DNA from: Ignavibacteriota bacterium
GTDB taxonomy: Bacteria > Bacteroidota > Ignavibacteria > SZUA-365
Length of the DNA stretch: 64,000 nt
Direction of reading: 5' to 3'
Assembly (NCBI GenBank): GCA_016218045.1
Contig: JACRFB010000045.1
Coordinates: forward strand, 1 to 64,000
Shown here piece after piece: positions 59,392-64,000 of the stretch. Positions within the stretch are counted from its first letter, which is position 1; each line of letters opens with the position of its first letter. A program made the translations under genes and the position numbers. The notes below the pieces were generated by a model. That model was given only the letters and a program-made list of their open reading frames with translations, searched no databases and had not been told where the DNA came from.

Positions 59392-60723
59392 ATGGCGCGC
59401 CGGAACACGACACAAGCGCTGGATCTCTGGATGAACGGCGACCGAGTGGGACGCTGGTCGATTTCAGGCAACGGGACGCACCATCTCGCGTACGAAGCGT
59501 CCTGGATGTCGTCCGCTGCAGCGAGACCACTGTCGTTGTCGCTACCCCTGCAGGATCCCGGAGTGCCGCATCAGGGCGCGGTGGTGGAGGACTATTTTGA
59601 GAACCTCCTGCCAGACAATCGCACCATCCGAGAGCGAATTCAACGCCGCTTCGGCTTGCGTTCCACACGGGCGTTTGATCTGTTGGCCGAGATCGGGCGC
59701 GACTGTGCGGGCGCCGTACAAATTGTGCCAATGGATATGGCGCCTCCGGACGTCCGGCAGATAGAGAGCAGTGTGCTCAACGTGCACGACATTGCGCGCA
59801 TCCTGCGCGGCATCCCGGCAGCAAACACACCCGGCTCACGAGGCACAGAACCGTTTCGTATCTCGTTGGCCGGCGCGCAAGAGAAGACCGCACTGTTGCG
59901 GCATCGTGGACGATGGCGGCTGCCGGCGGGCACGACGCCGACAACCCACATATTCAAACTCCCCATAGGCACAACCGGCGTGGGAGGAATCGATCTCTCG
60001 CAGTCGGTGGAAAATGAATGGATCTGCTCGCGCATCGTCCGTGCATACGGCCTCCCTATTGCGGAATGCAGCATGGAACGTTTCGAAGATGTATCCACGC
60101 TGGTGGTGACACGATTCGACCGCCGCGTCGCTGACGACGGCACATGGATACTCCGGCTTCCACAGGAGGATCTGTGTCAGGCATTCGGAGTTGCCCCGTC
60201 TGCAAAATATGAATCGGAAGGAGGGCCGGGAATAGAGCGGGTCATGAATCTGCTGCTCGGATCGAGCCGCGCGGATGAAGACCGGTTGACCTTTTTCCGG
60301 GCCGCCCTTGTCTTCTGGCTGCTCGCGGCCATTGACGGACACGCAAAAAACTTCAGCATCCATCTCGACGCGGGCGGCCGGTATCGACTTACGCCCCTCT
60401 ATGACGTCCTCTCCGCGCACCCCTTCGTCGGGAGAGGACGGGGCAGGATCGCCGTTCAAGAGTTGCGTATGGCGATGGCGGTGATGGGACAGCACCGGCA
60501 GTATCATTGGCAACGAATTCTCCCGCGGCACTGGCGCGAAACAGCCCGGCGATGCGGACTGGGAAGCCGGATCGACTCCTTGTTGGATGAGCTTATTCGC
60601 CAAACACCGCGTGTCCTCGACGAGGTTGCGCACAACCTCCCGGACGATTTCCCGCAGTACATTTCCGATCCGATACTCAACGGCGTCCGCGACGCGGCAC
60701 GCAGTATGGAACGAAACGCCTAG
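59392..60723 (+). CDS. hipA: HipA-like Ser/Thr kinase toxin, apparently intact
   Basis: HipA phosphorylates a seryl group on glutamyl-tRNA synthetase in E. coli, stalls translation and causes persistence. This 443-residue protein has the same length as E. coli HipA (440). The gly-rich ISLAGAQEKTALL loop holds the autophosphorylated Ser region. The catalytic Asp315 lies in AAIDGHAKNFSIH and the metal-binding Asp338 in LTPLYDVLSAHP. N-terminal HipA_N (about 10-115) and C-terminal HipA_C are both present. With hipB and the operators it forms a complete type II toxin-antitoxin module. The target here is not known; it could differ from GltX. Confidence 0.94.
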   Translation: MARRNTTQALDLWMNGDRVGRWSISGNGTHHLAYEASWMSSAAARPLSLSLPLQDPGVPHQGAVVEDYFENLLPDNRTIRERIQRRFGLRSTRAFDLLAEIGRDCAGAVQIVPMDMAPPDVRQIESSVLNVHDIARILRGIPAANTPGSRGTEPFRISLAGAQEKTALLRHRGRWRLPAGTTPTTHIFKLPIGTTGVGGIDLSQSVENEWICSRIVRAYGLPIAECSMERFEDVSTLVVTRFDRRVADDGTWILRLPQEDLCQAFGVAPSAKYESEGGPGIERVMNLLLGSSRADEDRLTFFRAALVFWLLAAIDGHAKNFSIHLDAGGRYRLTPLYDVLSAHPFVGRGRGRIAVQELRMAMAVMGQHRQYHWQRILPRHWRETARRCGLGSRIDSLLDELIRQTPRVLDEVAHNLPDDFPQYISDPILNGVRDAARSMERNA

Positions 60724-60920
60724 CTGTACCCGCGAGATGCCGCGTGCAGGGATGGTATCGTCCGCCGATTTCGCGTACGCCATCCTGGCAACGTTTCGAA
60801 TTACCGGATGGTTGCCGTAGCGCTCAAATCCTTTTCGGTGAAATGGGTCGGCCGTTGTTTGTTGATCGCTCGGAGATCCTTATGGAAGAGGGCGACGATC
60901 TGTGTTGGCTCCGCCTCACT

Positions 60921-61247
60921 CTACAAGACCTTCAGGACTCGCACGCAGGCGGTATGTGCGCGGATGAAATACACACCGGGGCGCCAGGATGCCGTGGGGA
61001 TGATGTGGCTGCCCTCGATAGTGCCGCGCCAGATTTCACGTGCCAGTGCGTCGGTGATGGACACGTCGCCGTGTACTCCGTCGAGTGTGATGTGACCCGC
61101 GGCGGGATTGGGGTACACCGTGAAGCGGGCAGGGCGGGACGGATCCTCCACGGCCGACACGGGCGGCAGCAGGGTGATCGACGTTTGGGCATCAATCGAA
61201 AAGGCGTCACGTGTGTCGGAAGTCACCGTGAGCCGCAGGGAGTGCAC
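60921..61247 (-). pseudogene. detached T9SS C-terminal domain fragment, duplicate of the 62900-63227 segment
   Basis: The frame reads LRLTVTSDTRDAFSIDAQTS, FTVYPNPAAGHITLDGVHGD, REIWRGTIEGSHIIPTASWR and ends CVRVLKVL. It is the type-A sorting domain of the gene at 62900-64000, with about 11 base changes in 328 bp. No signal peptide or upstream domain is attached, and the first codons (GTG CAC TCC) sit inside the homologous region. It is thus a 3' fragment without its own gene. It lies downstream of the propeller gene on the same strand, after 111 bp. Confidence 0.8.
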
Positions 61248-61248
61248 C
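60921..61248. repeat. 328-bp duplicated segment, copy A
   Basis: Copy A matches copy B (62900-63227) in the same orientation with about 97 percent identity by eye. The left boundary is shared sharply at CTACAAG. To the right, similarity ends near 61248. The offset between copies is 1979 bp. Confidence 0.9.
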
Positions 61249-61358
61249 GAGTTTCGCTCACATGGCGTGCGTGTTCACAGAACGACGAATTGGACAACCA
61301 AAAAGCTATCGTTTTGAGTGTACCGGATCAGAGCATCCAATCACTTTTCTCCCACTAC

Positions 61359-62558
61359 TCAATGCAACTTCAAAAGCAGGGTCGGTCTGGTACCGGCTTG
61401 CTGCTGCTGAGCGAAATACACCCCTCCAGGTGCCTTTTCGCCAGCGCTATTCCGTCCGTCCCAATCCGCAAACTCACGTCCGTCGTCTATCTGCAGCTCC
61501 CGTACGACTCTCCCGAGAGCGTCGATGATGAGGAGCACGCGCGAGTGCCGAGTGGTGACCTGAATGGTCGTCCGGTCCACAAATGGATTTGGAGCTGCGG
61601 CCAAACCACTGTTCGATACAGGGGGTGGAGTGCTCGAAAGTATCGGGCCGCCGGATCGGTACACCGCGAGGCCCTGTTCTGTGCCAATCCACATGTTGCC
61701 TGCACGATCATGGAGCAGGCAGAGGATGTGGCCATTCGGAAGTCGAGAATTGCCGACAGTAAACGACGTCCATTGCCCGGCCGAGAGCATGGCGAGGCCG
61801 ACATTTGTGCCGACCCACAGCCGCCCCGCCGCATCGTAGGTAGTCGATTCAACCCATGAAGCAGTCAGTCCGGTTTCGGTTCGAGTGACCACCCGTGGGT
61901 AATACGTATTGCGGGTCAGGACTCCGAGCCCATCAATTGTGCCGACGAATACTGTGTCGCCCAGGCCTCTACATACCGCCCACGCTGAGATGGAGTTGCG
62001 GAGCTGTATCGTAGCCGATCCGTCAAAAATCAGAACCCCACCGGATGTGGCCAGGATTATCCTATTGTCTTTATCGATGCATATATCGCGCGTATATCCC
62101 GGCTGAGGGAAGTTTGTGGTCCTGACGAAATCGTATTTTACGATGCCTGCCGTAGAGACGTACCAGATGTTCCCATCGTGATCGAGTGTCAGCGATTTAG
62201 CCCATGTGTCCCAGCGTTTTGACCACGAACCGGCCGTGTACACGAATATCGCTTGATCAGCGCAGACCCACAGCCGGCCGGCGGTGTCCACAACCATTCC
62301 AGTAATTTTGCGATACAGCGGCCCGAACATCGAGTCCAGCTTGAAGACCGTCCATCCAAACCGATCGACTCGTGCCAATCCGGCATCTGTTCCAATCCAG
62401 ACGGCCCCGGCGGAGTCCATCACCATCGTGGTGATAATATCGCCAGGTAGCGGGGAGTTGGTCGAATAAAACACCTGCCAGTCCTCTGACTGTGCTCGCA
62501 GCACCGAAACGGAAACACCGACGGCGAAAAGTACCATCGCTGCGCAAGAGGTCTTCAT
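61359..62558 (-). CDS. secreted beta-propeller (two-component-regulator propeller type) with C-terminal T9SS-like domain
   Basis: The 399-residue protein has a signal peptide (LFAVGVSVSVLRAQSE). Six or so propeller blades follow, each with the Reg_prop pattern of the type DSAGAVWIGTDAGLARVD, DTAGRLWVCADQAIFVY, DAAGRLWVGTNVGLAML and DRAGNMWIGTEQGLAVY. The end (AAAPNPFVDRTTIQVTTR, LIIDALGRVVRELQ, GVYFAQQQQAG) is a short type-A sorting domain. It is likely an exported ligand-binding protein without the kinase part seen in hybrid regulators. An AAGGAG site precedes ATG 62558. It lies between the two copies of the 328-bp duplication. Confidence 0.86.
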   Translation of the reverse strand: MKTSCAAMVLFAVGVSVSVLRAQSEDWQVFYSTNSPLPGDIITTMVMDSAGAVWIGTDAGLARVDRFGWTVFKLDSMFGPLYRKITGMVVDTAGRLWVCADQAIFVYTAGSWSKRWDTWAKSLTLDHDGNIWYVSTAGIVKYDFVRTTNFPQPGYTRDICIDKDNRIILATSGGVLIFDGSATIQLRNSISAWAVCRGLGDTVFVGTIDGLGVLTRNTYYPRVVTRTETGLTASWVESTTYDAAGRLWVGTNVGLAMLSAGQWTSFTVGNSRLPNGHILCLLHDRAGNMWIGTEQGLAVYRSGGPILSSTPPPVSNSGLAAAPNPFVDRTTIQVTTRHSRVLLIIDALGRVVRELQIDDGREFADWDGRNSAGEKAPGGVYFAQQQQAGTRPTLLLKLH

Positions 62559-62899
62559 GACCTGCTCCTTCGTTATTTCTGGCTAACTGTCGCCTGGGCC
62601 CGTCCCGAACACGCACGGACGTATCAACGAATGCCACGGACTTTGGAATGACCTGCCTTCTCGAAAACAGTACTGTCTGAACTATTCCACCCACATGCCT
62701 GGCACAAGTCCACACAGGACATGCTCCAAGGTTTTGTTCGCCCATGGGCGGTGAGAGAAGGGTAACCCGCTCCGAATCTACCGGTTTGTGGAACGGAAGT
62801 CAAGCGGCACGCGCCCGGCGACGTATCGCATGAACAGGTTTACACACGGTCGCCTCCGTCCTTCTCGTCACACGTCCCACACGCAGTCCGCACAGCGCA
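62559..62899. other. 341-bp intergenic region without a credible gene
   Basis: The gap lies between the propeller gene (minus strand, start at 62558) and the end of the next minus-strand gene (62900). Only the AAGGAG ribosome site of the propeller gene (just right of 62558) is clear. No promoter, terminator or conserved reading frame is evident. Confidence 0.5.
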
Positions 62900-63227
62900 C
62901 TACAAGACCTTCAGGACTCGCACGCAGGCGGTATGTGTGCGGATGAAATACATACCGGGGCGCCAGGAGGCCGTGGGGATGATGTGGCTGCCCTCGATAG
63001 TGCCGCGCCAGATTTCACGTGCCAGTGCGTCGGTGATGGACACGTCGCCGTGTACACCGTCGAGTGTGATGTGATCCGCGGCGGGATTGGGGTACACCGT
63101 GAAGCGGACAGGGCTGGACGGATCCTCCACTGCCGACACGGGCGGCAGCAGGGTGATCGGCGTCTGGGCATCAATCGAAAAGGCGTCACGTGTGTCGGAA
63201 GTCACCGTGAGCCGCACGGAATACACA
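62900..63227. repeat. 328-bp duplicated segment, copy B
   Basis: Copy B encodes the C-terminal sorting domain of the gene at 62900-64000 and is the intact parent or sibling of copy A (60921-61248). Confidence 0.9.
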
Positions 63228-64000
63228 CCCGGCGCGAGGCCCGCGGTGTTCCACTCGCCGAGTGAGGCGTTGCGCGCTTCGCGGAACACCGTGTCCGCCA
63301 GCCGTGTCCACTGTGTTTCTCCCTGACGTTGATACGAGAGGACGTATTTCCGGAAATCGAACAGTGCGCTTATTGGTCCGCGATCGATCCACGCCGATCC
63401 GGTCACCGCGACGCGTTCTCCGACACGTGCCGAGGCGGCTGTGCCGATTTCCGCCAGCCAGGTGATGGAGCCCTCGTAGGGGACGGGCTCGCGCAGCAGA
63501 CCCGACTGCACCACGATGAGGATGGATGTGCCGATGGCGCTCGCCGCGCCGTTGCTCAGCGCCGAGTAGGCGAAGACCAGCGCGCCGCTGCGCTCGGAGC
63601 GCACGGGGCAGGTGGCCGACGAAAAACCGTACAGCAGAAACGAAGTATCGGAGGCGAACAGGTAGCCGCCCGAGCCGTCCACCATCACCTTTTCGCAGGT
63701 CATCCGCGACGCGCCGAATGTGCCGATCTCGCCGAGTATACAACCCGTGACGTGTACGACGGAGCGGTCGAACGTGTACAGACTCCAGGTGCTCACGCGT
63801 GTGTTTTCGAGCAGCAGCGTCCTGTCGACAAGCGGCGCGGGAAACTGCGTATATGTGCTGTTGTTCACCAGTCCGCTCACGGCCGTCGAGTCGGCGCCGG
63901 TGAACCAGAGGCCGATGGCCCGTATAGCGGAGTTGCCGATCCGAATATCCGAAGCGGGGGCGGGCATCAGCGCCCACATGACGTTTGTGCAGCGTCTGAG
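62900..64000 (-). CDS. secreted protein with T9SS type-A sorting domain, N-terminus beyond the window
   Basis: The frame is open to the right edge of the window, so the N-terminus is missing. The visible 366 residues start with short repeated strands (RIGNSAIRAIGLWFTG, VHVTGCILGEIGTFGASR, KVMVDGSGGYLFASDTSF) that suggest a right-handed parallel beta-helix. An Ig-like segment follows (VLSYQRQGETQWTRLADT, GLAPGVYSVRLTVTSDTR). The end is a sorting domain (FTVYPNPAADHITLD, GTIEGSHIIPTASWRPG, YFIRTHTACVRVLKVL). It is probably a surface or released cargo protein of T9SS. Its last 328 bp are duplicated at 60921-61248. Confidence 0.85.
   Translation of the reverse strand, partial: LRRCTNVMWALMPAPASDIRIGNSAIRAIGLWFTGADSTAVSGLVNNSTYTQFPAPLVDRTLLLENTRVSTWSLYTFDRSVVHVTGCILGEIGTFGASRMTCEKVMVDGSGGYLFASDTSFLLYGFSSATCPVRSERSGALVFAYSALSNGAASAIGTSILIVVQSGLLREPVPYEGSITWLAEIGTAASARVGERVAVTGSAWIDRGPISALFDFRKYVLSYQRQGETQWTRLADTVFREARNASLGEWNTAGLAPGVYSVRLTVTSDTRDAFSIDAQTPITLLPPVSAVEDPSSPVRFTVYPNPAADHITLDGVHGDVSITDALAREIWRGTIEGSHIIPTASWRPGMYFIRTHTACVRVLKVL

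Noticed and set aside
60800-60920. About 39 sense codons in frame after the stop of the duplicated sorting-domain fragment (minus strand)
   Set aside because: The stretch is in the same frame as the fragment and looks partly protein-like (PTQIVALFHKDLRAINKQRP), but it has no start or ribosome site and no recognised family. It is probably chance or remnant sequence.
60744-61859. A 371-residue plus-strand frame across the sorting-domain fragment and propeller gene
   Set aside because: Its second half is the antisense frame of the duplicated sorting domain and recurs at the other copy. No domain, signal or ribosome site supports it.
1-64000. Prophage, integrase, transposase or rRNA genes
   Set aside because: None were seen. 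The only mobile-type hints are the isolated HNH protein, hipBA and the 328-bp duplication, which do not define a mobile element.

Overview
The window is a GC-rich, densely coding bacterial chromosome segment of about 50 protein genes and two tRNAs, with short intergenic gaps. Several traits point to the Bacteroidota/Chlorobiota superphylum, and most closely to an Ignavibacteria- or Kapabacteria-like lineage. At least six complete or partial secreted proteins end in type IX secretion (T9SS) type-A C-terminal domains, some with the QNYPNPFNP signature typical of that group. There is a gingipain/PorU-like C25 peptidase, OmpA proteins with thrombospondin type-3 repeats, and several promoters that fit the Bacteroidota pattern TTTG-N19/20-TAnnTTTG. 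The genus cannot be decided from this sequence alone. Start codons were chosen from ribosome binding sites, family N-termini and overlaps.

Layout. 1-3707 (minus): a trpS-scpA-scpB-rluB operon, in which ScpB has a remarkable aspartate-rich tail and RluB runs off the left edge. 3797-5107 (minus): an NAD(P)-binding protein and an HNH endonuclease with an anomalous 5' end. 5291-9840 (plus): an aminotransferase, then a partial complex I set (nuoG-nuoH-nuoI only). 9848-17090: three secreted T9SS cargo proteins, including a 1249-residue P-domain protein that ends at a strong terminator. 17118-19526: a membrane glycosyltransferase with C-terminal TPRs and a convergent CBS-domain protein. 19870-25012: fused E1 and E2 of a 2-oxoacid dehydrogenase, a small membrane protein, lipoyl synthase and SecG. 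25223-27167 (minus): a sensor histidine kinase and a family 2 glycosyltransferase.

27249-41217: a long plus-strand housekeeping and envelope block. It holds yicC-gmk-rpoZ-coaBC, a family 4 uracil-DNA glycosylase, dnaB, two envelope proteins (one BamA-like), rsmE, a J-domain protein, asnB, a heparinase-like protein and a GT4 glycosyltransferase. The last three look like a polysaccharide locus. 41261-46892: the C25 peptidase and a methyltransferase. 46896-47429: an 8-bp microsatellite and the tRNA-Gln(CTG)/tRNA-Glu(CTC) pair with promoter and terminators. 47494-51108: a 5'-nucleotidase, a small lipoprotein, an rRNA/tRNA methyltransferase and a membrane protein in overlapping order. 51313-55363: two tandem OmpA/TSP3 paralogs of identical length. 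55556-64000: another T9SS cargo protein, an HI0933-type flavoprotein, a complete hipBA module with three evenly spaced HipB-type operators, and a minus-strand region in which a 328-bp T9SS C-terminal segment is duplicated on both sides of a beta-propeller gene.

The most notable signals are the 27-bp-phased operator array at hipBA, the duplicated sorting-domain cassette, the poly-Asp tail of ScpB, the 8-bp microsatellite beside the tRNA genes, and the anomalous start of the HNH gene. No prophage, insertion sequence or CRISPR array was seen.
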